Shown: piece by piece, positions 11,041 through 24,400 of the stretch
How the letters are laid out: the number at the start of each line of letters is the position of its first letter
How positions within the stretch are numbered: position 1 is the first letter of the stretch
NCBI GenBank assembly: GCA_003665825.1
Contig: QPFY01000005.1
Coordinates: 248,001-312,000 of the forward strand
Direction of reading: 5' to 3'
Length of the DNA stretch: 64,000 nucleotides
Source of the DNA: Microbotryum silenes-acaulis
Lineage: Eukaryota > Basidiomycota > Microbotryomycetes > Microbotryales > Microbotryaceae
The notes under the pieces: model-generated
The model's input: only the letters and a program-made list of their open reading frames with translations
The model's database searches: none
What the model was told of the DNA's origin: nothing
Program-made: the position numbers and the translations under genes

Positions 11041-12980
11041 GATCGGTTGGACTTCGTCCCAGACTATTATAAGTGTCGGGGCCGTGTGGTGGCTTGTGCT
11101 ACATCGACTCAGAAACAGAGCCCGAGGCCCGGGGGTTACCAAGATACTAGCGCAGGGTTTGTGCCCACGCGGTTGTCGCCGCCGCGCCTGCGAGAACCAC
11201 GTGATGCAGCCGAGGCGCACTGTCGCAGGTCTGCCCACCTCAGCGGTAGGATCTCACGTTCTTGTGCCCACCGACAAGCCAAGACGATCAACCCGGTAAC
11301 AGCGAGTCACAGCGCTCTACCCTCCTACCTCTCCACAACACAATCAGTGATCACCCAATCGTTCGAACCCTGACGAGCTGCTGCGGCCCGGTCTTTATCT
11401 CCGTCCGCGATCGGACACGAGCTGAACTCGAACTCCAGGCCGACCGCCGACCGGCGCACATCTTGGGTGTTTGGGTCAAAAAATTACGAAAACATCGCAA
11501 GGTAAGTTTCGTCAAGAATATATGTAGCATTTCAAGCCCACGAGCCTCGAGTGAGGTCACAGGTGGAGTTGCGGTCATGCGGGATTCGGCGCCCGAGACA
11601 AGTCTGGCGCGTGGACAATTCGAGTCACTCGAGTCACTCGGACCGCGCTCAGGACGCCTCGAGCGGTGGGGCGACGAATTGGCAAGCACAGTAGCACTCG
11701 GCAGAAGGGGGGAGCAACAGGAAATTTCAGTGCCAGGTCGCAGGCTGTATGACGTAATGTCTACATGGTTATCTCGGGTGTGAACGCTTGTGGCATCGGA
11801 GGTCGGCGACCTGGTTCGGAATGATGCCAAAGAATGCGCTAATGGATGAGCGCTACGAGCACCGACTGGGCTGCGCCGTTGCTAAATAGAACTCGAGGCG
11901 CGACGGGCTGCGACAGGGCCTGACAGGGCGCGACCGCTGCGGCCTCTGGAGCTCTTGCTCCGTTCTAAGCTCTTCCCTTCTGCGCCGCTTCGCCATTTGG
12001 CTGACCCTACTACCGACTTGCCCACCATGTTATGAAGCCCAGTAGCCCGCTACGATCCCACACCAAAGCCAACTGCTCGGGCTTCCCTCGACTTTTCATC
12101 GCCCCGCCTCGCCTCGCCTCGACGCAGCTGCGTTCGTTGTCCTTACGACGTCCTCGCTCCCCCTACCCCGGATTCGCTCTCTGACTCGGCTGTCGTCTGT
12201 CGCCCGGCGCACTCGGACTTGGGCTGACGACGCTTGACGTGCTCGACCCCGGCCCCCACAACGCGTTACCTGTACACATCCTCACTCTGCGCGATCCCGC
12301 CTTCATCATTTGCACTTCGACTTGGGTCAGTTCGGCCACGCGACACTCGTCAGTAGTGGTACACGCGCTTGACGATCATTAGAGTGCGCCTGCTAGCGCC
12401 GGAGGTAGAGAGCCCCTCGGTGACTCGGCTCTGCAACCGGCGCCGACTGGAGCCTGGGGCCTGACGAGGTACGTCACAGCTCAGACGCGCGGATACAGGT
12501 ATCAACTGTAGTGAACACACGAGTTCCGGTCCGGGCAACCTGTTCGCCGTGTTGCTTGTCCACACGAATCGAGCGGCGGAGACGACGTGGCTGCTTCGTC
12601 CATGTTCTCCACACGCCCTCGTGACGACGATCACTACTTCCGCCCCCGGACAGCTCCTCTTTCACCGATCTTGAGCCGCGCTTGGAAAACCCTAGATATC
12701 TCCTATCCTCTCTTTTCACTAGAGGGCAGGGTACTCCTCGTCGAGGCTCAGCGAAGATCTCGTGGATGATCACGACGAGGGCTCTATACCACCGACGCTT
12801 CAGCTTGACGTCGGGTGCCAACTTCTCCGCCTCTCGTGTCCCGTCATCGCCTCGGCTGCCACGCTTGCTGCACCGCTTGCTGCACCGCTTGCTGCACCAT
12901 CACAAAATGCTCATTTTCCTGTGTCATCACGAGTCGCTGATTGTCTCCTCTGCTTTCATTCGTACCCCAGAAGCAAAGCG

Positions 12981-15900
12981 ATGGCTTTATCGCCAACCTC
13001 GGTTTCGGCATTCAAATCACCAGTCGTGCCCCCACCCAATCGAGCCGACTTCCCGCCGCGATCCCCACCCCGCTCGCCACGTCGGAGCTCGACCCCTCTC
13101 GTCGTAGCAGACTCGTTCATCGATCCACATGCGCGCAACGGATCCCCTTTGTCGGCGATGAGCAGCAATGGCAGGCCCAGCGGAGTTCAATCGCGACGTG
13201 CAGCGGCCGTGTCACTGGGCCTCGGCGTGTCGTTCGCGCCGCTCGTCTGCGACCCCACCAACTCCTTCTCGAGAGCCACATCGCCCAACTCGGTCCATTC
13301 TCCGTCGCCACAGCGAGCCGCTTCCCCTCGATCCGACTCGGTACAGTCCTCCTCCTCGACCCGTGATCATTCTCGCCATGGCTCGTTTTCAGCCACGTCA
13401 GGGGCTGCGATGCCCATCGGGGGCGTGTCAACCCGATCTTCGTCGCGCATACCATCACGCAGACCGTCATTGACACACCTCGCCAGTTTTCTGAGCGGCA
13501 TCGAACACCACGCCCGAGTGCGAGATCCTGGGCCCAGCGGAGGAAGGGGTGTCAGTCGCTCGGCCTCGCGGTCACAGAGTCGAGCGGGCCAGAGGCGCCC
13601 GGCGACCGCATACGATGGTGACTTTGACGAGGAGGAACTGGATGATATCGACGACGACGCTTCGTCGAGCGTGTCGGGCCTGGCGTCCGCAATCAGCTCG
13701 GCGGCTCGTCGGAGGGCCGGGTCGAGGGCGAGCTCGGTAGCCGCAGCGAGTCGGAGGAGTTCCATCAATCTCTCGAGCGAGAGGGGGAGTCCACATCCGT
13801 TCCTCCACCCCCTCGTTCGGGATAACACAACAGGAGGGCCTTCTCCCTCGGTCAAGAGCCCATCGAGCTCGAATGACGGCAGTTCCGGGTGGGGCAGAAG
13901 GCGCGACTTGGCTGACGACGACGACGATGGCTCGGGCTGGGGCGACAAAACGGCCACTCCTGTACCTCGTGATCTCGCCACCATTCGGACCTTTGTCCCG
14001 CCCATGACCCCTCGCGTACTTTCGACCGAGATGGACGAGGAGCCTTTTCTCGACACGGCCCCCAATTCGCCACATTCCACCACCAAGCGCGTCCACTCGT
14101 TTTCTGCGCTTGGGGAAGCCGCCGACCCATCGGTCGTCTCGGACGCCGACCTGAGCAGCGTCGATGTCTTCGAAGAAGGGGAACGAGTTGGAGTGGACAT
14201 TTGGCTCGAAGGTCGCGGTGGCTGGGTCCGGGACTGCTTCGGTTCCAACTCGGAAGGCGGACCAGGAAATGGGATAGGAGGACCGAAGGAGCTCGAGATA
14301 GAGCGGCGGCTGGGGGAGGGAACGTACGCCATGTAGGTTGAGGCTCGGGACTCGATCTACTCATTTCAACGTCGTGTCGAGCTCACCTGGTTTGCTTTGA
14401 TTCTTCTCGCAGTGTCTATCTCGTTCGGGAAATTTTGTACGACCCAGTGGCCGACGACGGAGACGACATCCTCTCGCCCATCGATCCCATGACGTCGTTC
14501 CAATTCGACTCGATTGGCTCGACAGTGCAGAGTGACAGCACGCGCCCACGGATACAATCGTGGGCCTCGGACCCGTTCGCCGCGCCATCTCAGCCGACTT
14601 ATGGCAAGCATTTTGCGCTCAAGTGTCTGTGCAAAAAAGATTTGACGGACGACTTGATCGAGGTTCAGCGAGGCGAAGCGATCTTGCATCGCGCTCTACC
14701 TGAACACGAGTACATCGTACGACTTTACGGGGTGAGTGCCTGTTGATCCACTTTCCCATCGATGCAGACCTTCTCATATACTGACCTCGCACATCGTCCT
14801 CCGTATACAGGCCTACGAGACCGACGACTGGCTGTTCCTCGTGCTCGAGTACTGCCCCGGTCGGGACCTGTTCTATTGGTTGCTCGAGTCGCAGAACGAC
14901 GATGAGATACCCGAGTCGCTGAGGGCATCACCACGGCGACGCGACCGCTTGCTCGACGAAGACGACCTGGAAGGTGCGCTGTCGCGAACAATCACGGCCA
15001 GCAACGCGCTCGACATCATCGATGCCACTCCACCCTCGCCCTCTCTCTTGTCTTCGACGACCAACTCCCACACGACCTCGCGCAAGCGGTTGAGGCTCGT
15101 CTCGCGTATGTTCGCGCAGATGTGCCAGGCGGTCCAAGCGTGCCACGATGTCGGGATCGCCCATCGGGACATCAAGCCCGAGAACTTTATCGTCATGGAC
15201 GGTCGCAATGGCGGTGAAGGTTTGACTGGCTCCCGCGTTGTTGTCAAGATAACCGATTGGGGCCTGGGCACGCGGGAAGCAGAATGTGAAGACTTCGATT
15301 GCGGCTCCAAACCCTACATGGCCTATGGTAAGTACTCGGCCAGTCTACCAGTGTGTCTGGATCAGGGGTGTTGACCTTGTCCGAATCGTTACAGAATGCC
15401 GCAACAACCTGGCCCCGACGTACGACCCGCGTCAGGCCGACGTGTGGTCTCTCGGCCTCGTGCTCCTCAATTTGCTCTATCATCGCAACCCATGGGCCGA
15501 CCCCTCACTCGACGACCCCGATTTTGCCGAATACGTGCAGGATGGTCGCTTCTTCCTGCAAAACCGATTCGAGGGCATGAGCGACGAGGTGGCGACGTTC
15601 TTGACCGATCGTGTCTTCTGCGACGTCTTGGAAAAGGAGCCGAACGGGGAGCAGCGTCGCCGCGTTTCGGCGGGCGAATTCGGACGGTGGGCCAGTCGAC
15701 TAGTCATCATGCTCAGTGCCGACCATAGACCGGCGGGTGGCAACCCCTTTACGGCGGAGATGGTAGCGTCGGCGAGACCTTCGGCGCCTTCCGACAACTT
15801 TTTCGAGCGCCTCGTGGCCACGACGCCCAAATCGCCGTTGGCGGGAGGTCCCCTTAGCGGCGGCGGCGGCGCAAGTCTGCTCTCGCAATTTGCGCCGCGG

Positions 15901-17778
15901 CCGAGCAACCTCTCTTCGGGTGGACCGCCTCCTGCCGTAGCTGCCCTCACCCCTCGCCTCATGGACAAACTGCCGATTGATCTACGAGAGGAGCTACCCA
16001 AGGTGATCGAAGAACCGGAGAAGGAGGCATCCAAAGACGAGAGAAAGCCGGTGCCTCAAGTTTGGAAACCGTCCGCACTGAGTCCCAGTGGCTTTTCGGA
16101 CGACGAGTCGCTGCCCTCGCCTTCGTTCTCGCCCTTGATCGCACCGGCTAGACTCCCGCACTCCCCTTCGACGCCGCTCGTGCCCCTGTCACCTCCGTTT
16201 GCTACGACCTCTCTTCCCACTTCCTCTCAAACTGAGAAAGAGGAGGCGGCGCCGCAGCAGTTGACGACCGTGCACAAGATCGAACTTCCTCCGCTCAGTC
16301 GCCGGAAGAGCTCGACGCACGAGAACGGCTCGAACGATCTGACTCTGGTGTCCGAGGACAAGGACAAAAGTGACAGTGAAAGAGGCAGCCCCCCGATCGG
16401 ATTGACCGAGAAGCCAAAACGGCGCAAACGCGGCGCGAGGAAGAGCAAATCGACCCGCCTGGCCGGCGACATGTCACCGCCGATGGAATCGATCCACACG
16501 CCAGGGTCCCCGACGGGGCGGCTTGCCGCACACGAGTACCAGGATCGGGTTTTACAAGACCTCGCTTCGGCATCGCAGAACCTGGCCCGCGAGCTCAGCA
16601 AAACGCCCCGCTCCCATTCGACCCACGACCATCGATCGTTGCGGCATAGGTCGAGCTACCAGACTTCGTCGTCAGCCGCTTCCGTACGATCCTCCTCCGC
16701 GGCGATCGACATTGTTGATCAGGTCGCGAAAAAGCCAGTCAAGACCGGCGGTGTGTTTGGCCGCTTCAAGACGCTCGTCACAGAGGGCAACCCCGACCTT
16801 CTGGCCTTCAAGCAGCGAGCCGCAGAGCGCGACGCGTCGATCGGAGCCAAAGCCGACACGTACAGTGCCCCGGCCAAGATGCAAGGTGCGCCACGTCGAC
16901 ACGAGACACCCCTGTCGAGTCGCGGGTCGGTCGGGACGCAATCTTGGACCTCGACTCGATCGATCGAGGGGGACGACGCGGCACGCGGCCGCGTCGGTGC
17001 CGCGGGCGAAACGGCCGGGCCTGTGCACTGGTCATCGACCTCGAGTCGTCGGGAGCGTCTGGACAGGCAGCGCCGTCGGACCGGCGAAGGCGATCTTTCC
17101 CCGTCGAGTTCGTCGCTCAACGGCACCGCGACGTCGCTGTCTTCCGCGGCCTTCGACTCGCGCAATAACACCCCGCTGTCCAGTTTCTCCAGCGTCAACA
17201 GTGACACCTTCTCGTCGATGCATGCGCACCAAGCGATGCAACCCGTGGCGACTGTGCGAGACTGGCGCATCGCCAGCCCGCGCTCGACGTCCCGAGAACG
17301 ACTGGCATACACCACGCGATCCCGAGCACCCACGCTCGAATCGGTGCGCAAGAGCATCAAAGACAGCTCCCATTCACCCCCAAGGTTGATCTCCGACCCC
17401 AAACCAAAGCTGGTCGATGCTGCGACCGACACTTCAGACCTCGTGTCGCCGGTGTTGCCCGCTTCACCCACGCTCTCTTCGACCTCGACCAGGACCCTCG
17501 CTCCACCACCGCCCCCACTCGCTGCACTCCCAATCCCGATCAGCAAAGGCAAGCCCAATTTGTCCGATCCGATCACTCGACCTTGGTCTGCAAACGCGAT
17601 CACCGGGCGAAGCAACTCGGCCTCGAGTCCGAGCTTTGTAAACGATCTCACCTCAGCTCTCCCTGTGGCTGTCGCAGCTCCTCCCGCGCCGCCGCCCGTC
17701 AAAGCGCCTACCAAGCTCGCCAAGATGCTCAATTCGATTTCGGTGTTCAACTCAAGGCCCGCATCCGCAGGGGCCTGA
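12981..17778 (+). CDS. Ser/Thr protein kinase of the Ran1/Sks1/Vhs1 type with long disordered flanks
   Basis: Four exons: 12981-14332, 14413-14731, 14811-15327, 15395-17778; about 1,523 residues. Residues 1-440 are Ser/Pro/Arg-rich and disordered. The kinase domain starts at the glycine loop LGEGTYA (444-450), which intron 1 splits before IVYLVRE. It continues through HFALKCLCKKD (ATP lysine), LEYCPGRDLFYWL, a ~60-residue insertion between helices D and E, the catalytic loop HRDIKPENF (HRD Asp ~677), DWG instead of DFG (706-708), then DCGSKPYMAYECRNN and ADVWSLGLVLLNLLYHRNPW. The remaining ~750 residues are disordered with many SP/TP and RxxS sites. The DCGS..YMA.EC activation segment is characteristic of fungal Ran1/Sks1-like kinases that act in nutrient signalling and the mitosis/meiosis decision; the role here is inferred. 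The start was chosen as the first ATG of the clean frame; the frame itself is open upstream to 12762. Confidence 0.9.
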
Positions 17779-19701
17779 AATCTCTTTCGTCCTTCGTTTC
17801 ACGTCGTTCAATCCATCGGTGTACGTGTGCGTATGTGTGTGTGTTCTGTAGACCATCGTGGACACCAAGTGTGACTTGAGGAAGACGTCTGTTCTCTGTC
17901 CTCTCTCATTTCCCTGTCTTGCCCGCCCACTCTCATATTTGTTTGTACTTGTCTCTCCTTTCACCAATATAGCTCGCACCAGTGAACGCTCAATTTTATC
18001 CATCGCAATATTCCGAAATGCAAAATTTGATCCTCCTACGCACAACGAAAAGGTCACGCCAAGAAAGGGAATCGAGGACGAAGTTGTGATGACCAGGACC
18101 GGAGCTCGCCCCCGAAAGCAAAGCCGTGAAAAACAAACTCTCTTGTGGAATCAATAAATATGAGTCGCCTCGGAAGCGCTCGCAGCCTTCTCCGTTTTGA
18201 CGTGGTGCTACTTGTCCAACGATGTGAGAACGAAACGAAACCGCGTCGCCGCGTCGCGTCGCGCTTGCTGGTCGCGGACGCCCGGGGCAGCCTCGCAATC
18301 GGGCTAATGACGTAAGCTCGCCGTTGCTAGCTCCTGACGGAATGGTGGGGCCGGTGGGCTGCTCCCCTAGGGACCGAGGGTGCTGCTGTTGTTTAGCTTT
18401 GTGCATTCTCATTCTCTGTAGTTGAACCCCATACGTCAGGCCGGAATATGCTGCACTAAGACAAACGTGAGGAGAATCTATACTGCACTAAGGAGTTTGA
18501 CTTGGGTGATGATTGAGAGGAGGTGGAAGCCACCGACAGCCGCGTGATTGCACTTGCGCAACCTCTCCCTTCCTGCGAGTGCACTGCGAAGCATCTCATA
18601 TAAACCTCCGCTACGAGAATCTGCCAGCTCACCATGCTCACGCCCAATACAGCCCGCTCAAGTGTGCTAGGAGCTCGTCTTCGACAGTCTCGACTTGCAA
18701 AGGTGGGCGCTGCTCGGCCATGGGAAGCTCAGTGCCTCGGAGTACTGAGCAAGTAGAAGTCTCTCAGTCTACTCCTCGCTACCTCAGTACCTTCAATACC
18801 CTGCGTTACCCCATGCACAACCAACAAGGTAGCTACGGCTGAACTCCAAAGGGTAGCTGCTACCGTGCAATGACGGGTGAGCCGGTCAATGCTGAACGAG
18901 GTGCTTGGCGCTCGCCGATCTACTGGCTCGTGTTCGTCCTGCCTGTTTGCGTGTTCGGCTTCAAGATGGCGAAAGATTGCACACCTGATACGTCAGCAAT
19001 GCAAGCGATGGTGGACTCAGCCGCACCCAAGACGATCGCATCCAAGAAAGCCGCAGATCTGGCTCATCACTCCTAGAGGTCGTACGTCGCCTCTCGTGAC
19101 CGCAAGCAAGCGGTGCGAGAGATGCTCCAGGGTAAGGAGAAGATCAGCAAGGAAAAAGAGGTACAACGAAGGGAGCAGTACTTTGGATCGGGTAGATGTA
19201 GCGCGGACTGCAACGCAAGTGAAAAAGTTGAGTGTGGGGCTCCATTCCGACGTCAAACGTGGAGAGCCGCCTGGTCTCGCGATGTACAGGTCATCGAGTG
19301 GTAAGGAGCAGACACCTGTTGGGTTTAGTAGCATCAGCAACGCATCGCCTCCACGTTTCGTAGTGTCTTCGTATATCAGCTAGTGCATCCTGCCGAGTAA
19401 TCAATCGACCTAGTAGACGACTTGTTGTACAGCGATCAAGCCGATCTGCCACCAATGGGTGAAACCAGATCCAATATTAGTTCCTTCGATTAGCTTTTCC
19501 AAACCCACATCGCCTCCCATTGAACCTGGCCACCCCACAAATCCCGATCATGGACAGTCACCAGTGCATGGACCGCGCCAGGCCGGCGCTCCGCATAACG
19601 TCCCCTGTCAACGCTGACATCTCTGAGCTGGCGAGCGGGTCGTCCTTCCGCCTCCGCGTCACGACCCTCGCATCCCCCTGACACTTGTAGCGATCCTAGA
19701 G
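17779..19701. other. Intergenic region with one possible small gene
   Basis: Kinase 3' UTR at the left; the promoter of PUS4 at the right. A candidate small membrane protein (18870-19076) lies between. Otherwise only short overlapping frames. Confidence 0.45.
18870..19076 (+). CDS. Possible small single-span membrane protein
   Basis: ATG at 18870 opens 68 codons with one hydrophobic segment (YWLVFVLPVCVFGF, about residues 18-31) followed by a charged tail. After the TAG the same frame continues with a protein-like, helix-forming stretch (RDRKQAVREMLQGKEKISKEK, about 19095-19160), so the stop may lie within an intron ending ...CCTAG at 19076; no convincing donor was found. The arrangement (short N-terminus, one span, charged helix) resembles small mitochondrial inner-membrane assembly factors, but I do not recognise it. 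It could also be a chance frame. Confidence 0.35.
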   Translation: MTGEPVNAERGAWRSPIYWLVFVLPVCVFGFKMAKDCTPDTSAMQAMVDSAAPKTIASKKAADLAHHS

Positions 19702-21226
19702 ATGGTAAGTTACTGATCCCAACCACCGCGCCATCGACCTCAGGGCACTGACAGTTGCGGCCCACGTGTGTTCTTCGTTGTTGCTTCGCAGCCCAAGGCA
19801 CGATCCAAGTCGTTGTCATGCTTGTTCGCCATCAACAAGCCCTCGGGCCAAGTCTCGATGCAAGTGAGTCAGTTTCTACACCTCTTCTCCCGCGTACACG
19901 CGCTGAAAAGGCTATCTTGGCTATTGCTGTAGCTATTGAACCAGCTCCAACCGCTGTTCGCAAGCTCGTCGCTCTTCAAGCCCGGTCCGGCTTCGGCACC
20001 GCATCCCAATGACAAGACCAAGCGACGCAAGTGGAAGCAAGAGAGGGTCAAGATGGGTCAGGGAGGAACACTCGACCCCCTTGCCGATGGTGTACTCGGT
20101 AAAGCGATATCGAATCGAGCCCCGTCAGGCCCCTTGCGATTGACCGATTCTGTATTTTCAATCCGTCTCGACAGTGATCGGTGTCAACGATGCGACCAAA
20201 CAGCTGTCCAAGTTCTTGGACTGTACCAAAGAGTACCGCGCCATCGGTCTGCTCGGCTGCTCGACTGACAGCTACGACTCCGACGGCAAGCGGGTAAAGC
20301 TCGCTTCCTTCGATGGCATCACTCGCGACAAGATCGAGGGCGTGTTGGGCAAATTCCGAGGCGAGATTGAGCAGATTCCACCGATGCAAGTTTACAACAT
20401 GAGGCCCATCAACCGAAGGTCTTTCTCTCGAGGCTGACGAGCGCTCGTGACAAGTCGATCGCAGATTCTCGGCACTCAAGATGGACGGCAAGCCGCTGTA
20501 CGAGTACGCTCGCACCAACACCCCTTTACCTAGACCGATAGCCGCGAGAAAGACGACGATTCACGCCTTGCAGCTGCTCAACTTTACACCCGGTGATCAG
20601 CATTCGTACGAGTACCCCGCCGAGGAGCTGGACGAGCAAGCCAAGCTCGAACTCAGTCGACTGGAGAAGATGGTTTCGGAAGGGTCGACAATCGTACCCT
20701 CTGAGCCAGCAGAACCGGCCACTGCTACTCCATCTCAGCCGGAATCCGGCTCTGCTTCACCCAGTACGTCTTGGATGAAAGAACAGGATCAACGAAGGCT
20801 GCTTGAGAGCTTGAGCTCACATCGCTTCTTTCTCCCACCTTCCGGTGCCTTGCAGCGCGACCACCAACCTTTGAGATTTCACTGACCGTCTCTTCGGGAA
20901 CTTACGTTCGGTCCATCATCCACGACATCGCAATCGCATTGGGGTCAAGAGCGCATGTCGTCAAACTGACTCGCACACGTCAAGGCCATTTCGTCCTCGA
21001 CGTTCCATCTCCGGCCGGCTCTCCCGCTTCGTCGCAAGCGGTAGAAGGCGAGGCAAGGGTAGTCGAGGAAGGAACCACAGTTGGATGCGTTCAGTGGGAA
21101 ACGTTGGAAGCGGCCATCAAAGCCTTTGATGCGAACAAGCAGGCGGGGACAAAGCCAGCCCCCGCTTCAGAGGAGGCAGATTATGCAGAGTGGGAGAAGG
21201 AGATCCTGAGCAAATGCAAAGAGTAG
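19702..21226 (+). CDS. PUS4: tRNA pseudouridine-55 synthase (TruB/Pus4 family)
   Basis: Six exons: 19702-19704, 19792-19863, 19933-20098, 20175-20385, 20465-20763, 20856-21226; about 373 residues. Exon 1 is only the start codon, followed at once by a GTAAGT donor. Exon 2 gives the TruB opening block FAINKPSGQVSMQ. Exon 3 carries the catalytic motif GGTLDPLADGVL with the nucleophile Asp at about residue 73. Then come [41 protein letters not shown] and a C-terminal block (EISLTVSSGTYVRSIIHDI, then VVKLTRTRQGHFVL). Known role: isomerises U55 in the T-loop of nuclear and mitochondrial tRNAs. Intron 4 uses a GC donor (GCAAGT, 20386); this is the only junction that restores PPIFSALK. A Pro/Glu/Ser-rich insert separates the last two blocks. 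Convergent with the MDR gene, 217 bp apart. Confidence 0.93.
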
Positions 21227-21443
21227 CTTTCCGCTCGCCTGTCGGATGTCGCTGTTTGAGTAATGAGAAGGACTACGTGTATGTGGATTGGCACTGCGAG
21301 ACTGCAACAAGCATTATATCATATGGTGGGGTCAGATTATAAAGCTACAGTGATAAAATATGAAAGAGAGAGTTTGGGGTAGTGATAAAATGAAAGAGGG
21401 AGCTTGCGATGCGTGTGCAGAAGGGAGGCATGTGGATGGTTGC

Positions 21444-24400
21444 TTAGACCACTTTGACGCGTACAACACTTCCGCCCTCGGCTGCGGCCTTGCCACTGAA
21501 CGCCGAGCAAGCTTCCTTCATCGAAAAAAGTCTACCCAGACGAGGCATGAGCGAGTTGGCCTCGACGATGGGCCTCAATCGATCGAGCACATCACGCGTT
21601 GAATCGCGCTCGTCGAGCTCGAGCGAGGCAAACCAATAGTTGATGTGTTTCTTGTTCTTCTTGAAGATGTTACGACGGAACGAGCGGACCGATTCTTTGA
21701 ACTGTGTCGACGAAGTGGGTGCGACAGCGGATGATTCACCGACGGTCGTCACAAACGAGCCCGAATTGAGAAGCACGCGACGAGCCGCTTCGTAGACTGT
21801 GGAAAGGGAGTGAAAGTAGCTCAGATATGGTCAGCGACTTGAATCGGCCAGTGCTATTCTCCAAAAGACTAACTCTTGCTACCACCGATCGTATCAATGA
21901 CGACATCAAACTCGTTCTCGTGCAAGCGGTTGATCGCCGCAAGGGGATCATCGAGGAGCACATCCGAGGCTCCGCTTTCTCGACAAAAGACCTGATCCTC
22001 GCGTCGTTCGGGCGGGCATTGTGCGACCAAGTACAGGTCGCGGGCGGGACGAAGGTGTCGGGCAAGTTGGAGGCAGAGATTACCAACCCCGATGTGGGCG
22101 CCGAGGACGAGGATCTTGGCGCCGGCTGGAACAGTGGAGCAAAGCACCTCCATCACCTGGAGCGACGCTGCACCCGCAATCGGGAGAGTTGCAATTTGCT
22201 CGACGGTCAGATCGCACGACGGAGCCGGTGTCACGAGACTTTTGTGAATCGTGATCAAATCGGCCAACGCGCCAGACTGTCAAACGAAGGCCAGAGATGC
22301 GGTGAGTCACGACGTTGAGCAATGGTAACAGCAAACATTGCGATCTCACCTTCTTGAGGGGTTGCACGCCCCACACAAGTTCGCCTTGCTTGACCTTGTT
22401 GACTTCCAAGCCGGTGTCAACGACCTTACCGTAAAAGCCACGCCCCGGGATCCAACCGAAGCCCTCCTGTTGACTCGCCGCTTTCTTGGCGCGGTCCACG
22501 TCGACGCGCTCGATCGGGACGGCAAAGACTTCGACGAGGACTTCGTCGGACTTGACCTTCTTGGGGAGCGGTTGCATGGACGAGACGGTCAGATCGCGCA
22601 GCGGGTCAAATTTTTTTGGGGAAGCGGTCGAAGCGAGGGGAGGGGCGGCCTTTTTGAACAGGGACCACCCGCTGCCGCCCGAGGCAAAGGTCTTGGGCTG
22701 CGCACCTAAGGCTGCAATGGCCGAAACCGAGACGGCGGTCATGAGCGAGGTCGTCTGTTGAGTTGCCGTAAAGTCGATAGGATCCGCGACGAGCGACTCT
22801 CGATTCCGCGCCGCAATGATCTCGTGGCGAGGGTTCTTGGGAGGGCGCGAGTGTGCGCCGGCGACTGGCATACTCATGGCGGAGAAACCAGAGATGGATC
22901 GAGCATCGTCTTCGTCATCGGAGCCAGCGTCCGAATAGCTCGAGACGGCCTGGGGCACGTCGCGCGGGCTTTCCGACGACGACTCCAGCAGAAACGGGAA
23001 AGGAAGGGGCGTAAATTCTATTTGCGCGCTGTTGTCCGAGTTGCGCCTTGTCAACGACATTGTACGCTTCGGGGCGGTTTCGGATCTGGCCGCGTCGGAA
23101 GCACCAGCAGGGGCCGATTGCGACAGTGACACCGATCGATCGAGAGTCGTGCGCTTGGCGCGAGGGGCAGACTCATCCCCCCGGGGCGGTGTCGAGGGCG
23201 ACCTAGGAGCTAACGAATCCAGCGTCGGGGCAGTCGACGCGGCATCCTCTTGCTTACAGGTAGGACGAGGTGCCTGGCGCGCAGACCCATCATAGTAGAT
23301 CGGGTTCGGTAAAAATAGGCTGTCGGGTCTCGGAGCGAGCACGTGGTGGGGCAGAATCGCGGGCGGAGGTGGTGTTGGCGCCACGGCGGCTGGTCGTGGC
23401 TCGGGGTTTCTCGGCTTGCCGGTGCTCCGCTCGTTGGCCCAGGTGGGGAAAGCTCTTCGGGATGGCGAGCTGGGCGAGCGTGCGTTCCTTGATGCTGATA
23501 TCGGTGAAGCTGCAAGGGCAAGAGCAGCGGCTGGAAGGGCGGGCGTGGGTTCTTCGTCCTCGCGCTCCTCAGGCATTGGCTCCATGATTGACTTTGGCCG
23601 TCGAAGGTTTCCCGCACTCGCTGGTCGACGCATGTCCTGGCTTGTGCTCGCTCGACTCTGTTGCTGCTGCTCAATGTGGTGCTTGACCGTCCAGTGCGGT
23701 TCCGGCGTCTTGACTTTGAGCTTGGGGGGCTCGACCAGCGGGGCGATGGGTTCGCCGAGCGCCTTGATGCGCTTCATCCATTGCGGTTGGTCTTGCGCAG
23801 CCGTCGTCGTCGTTGTCGTCGAGGCCTTTAGGTCCTCGATCGAACCAACGGATGCGGGTCGAGAGGATCGTTTCGAACGGGGACTGTCGGATCCGAGCGA
23901 GGGGTCACTCGTCACCGGCCTGGAGACGGACTCGGACGACGACTTGCGACTTGCCGTCGAAGACCGGCGCGAGACTTCACCCTCAGTCTTTCGCGGGGAC
24001 TGCGAATCATATCCCGACAGGTCTATGTTGCCTTGCACTTTGTCAGCAAGCTGGTCCGATGCGGTGCGAGTCAGCTGGATGCGGGGAACTTCGACGGGTG
24101 TGATCGGCGTCGTGGGTGTAGCCTCGTTGAGGGCAATCTCATGCGCGTCAGAGTCTTCGGCCAAGGGAAACTTGGTGACGATGCGCGGTATGTCGCCCGG
24201 CCCGGCTTTTTTCTTCTCAGCCGCAGGGGGGATACCATCGGTGTAGGTTAACACTGTTTCGTTTTCCGGTGTCAGAGGTTCCGAACTGGCAGCTGTGGTC
24301 GTTGTCGAAAGCGAAGGTGTCCTCGAGTCCTGTCGATGCAGCACTCGCAGCCTTGTCGTCAGCTAAAGTCGCCCAAACCGAGAAAGCCACGATGCTACAC

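Larger units (their letters stand above)
9357..12980. other. Long, poorly coding stretch between two genes
   Basis: The left few hundred bases are the presumed promoter of the prenylcysteine lyase, and about 12.0-12.98 kb is the C/T-rich promoter and 5' leader of the kinase gene. Between them lie only a possible unrecognised gene (9805-10587, listed separately) and a small inverted repeat near 11018-11040. Other open frames are short and overlapping. I see no RNA gene. Confidence 0.45.

Noticed and set aside
16719..17750. 343-codon minus-strand open frame
   Set aside because: It is the antisense shadow of the Ser/Pro-rich C-terminal exon of the kinase; codon structure follows the sense gene.
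23416..24246. 276-codon plus-strand open frame
   Set aside because: Antisense to the disordered exon 2 of the MDR gene, with no conserved motif.
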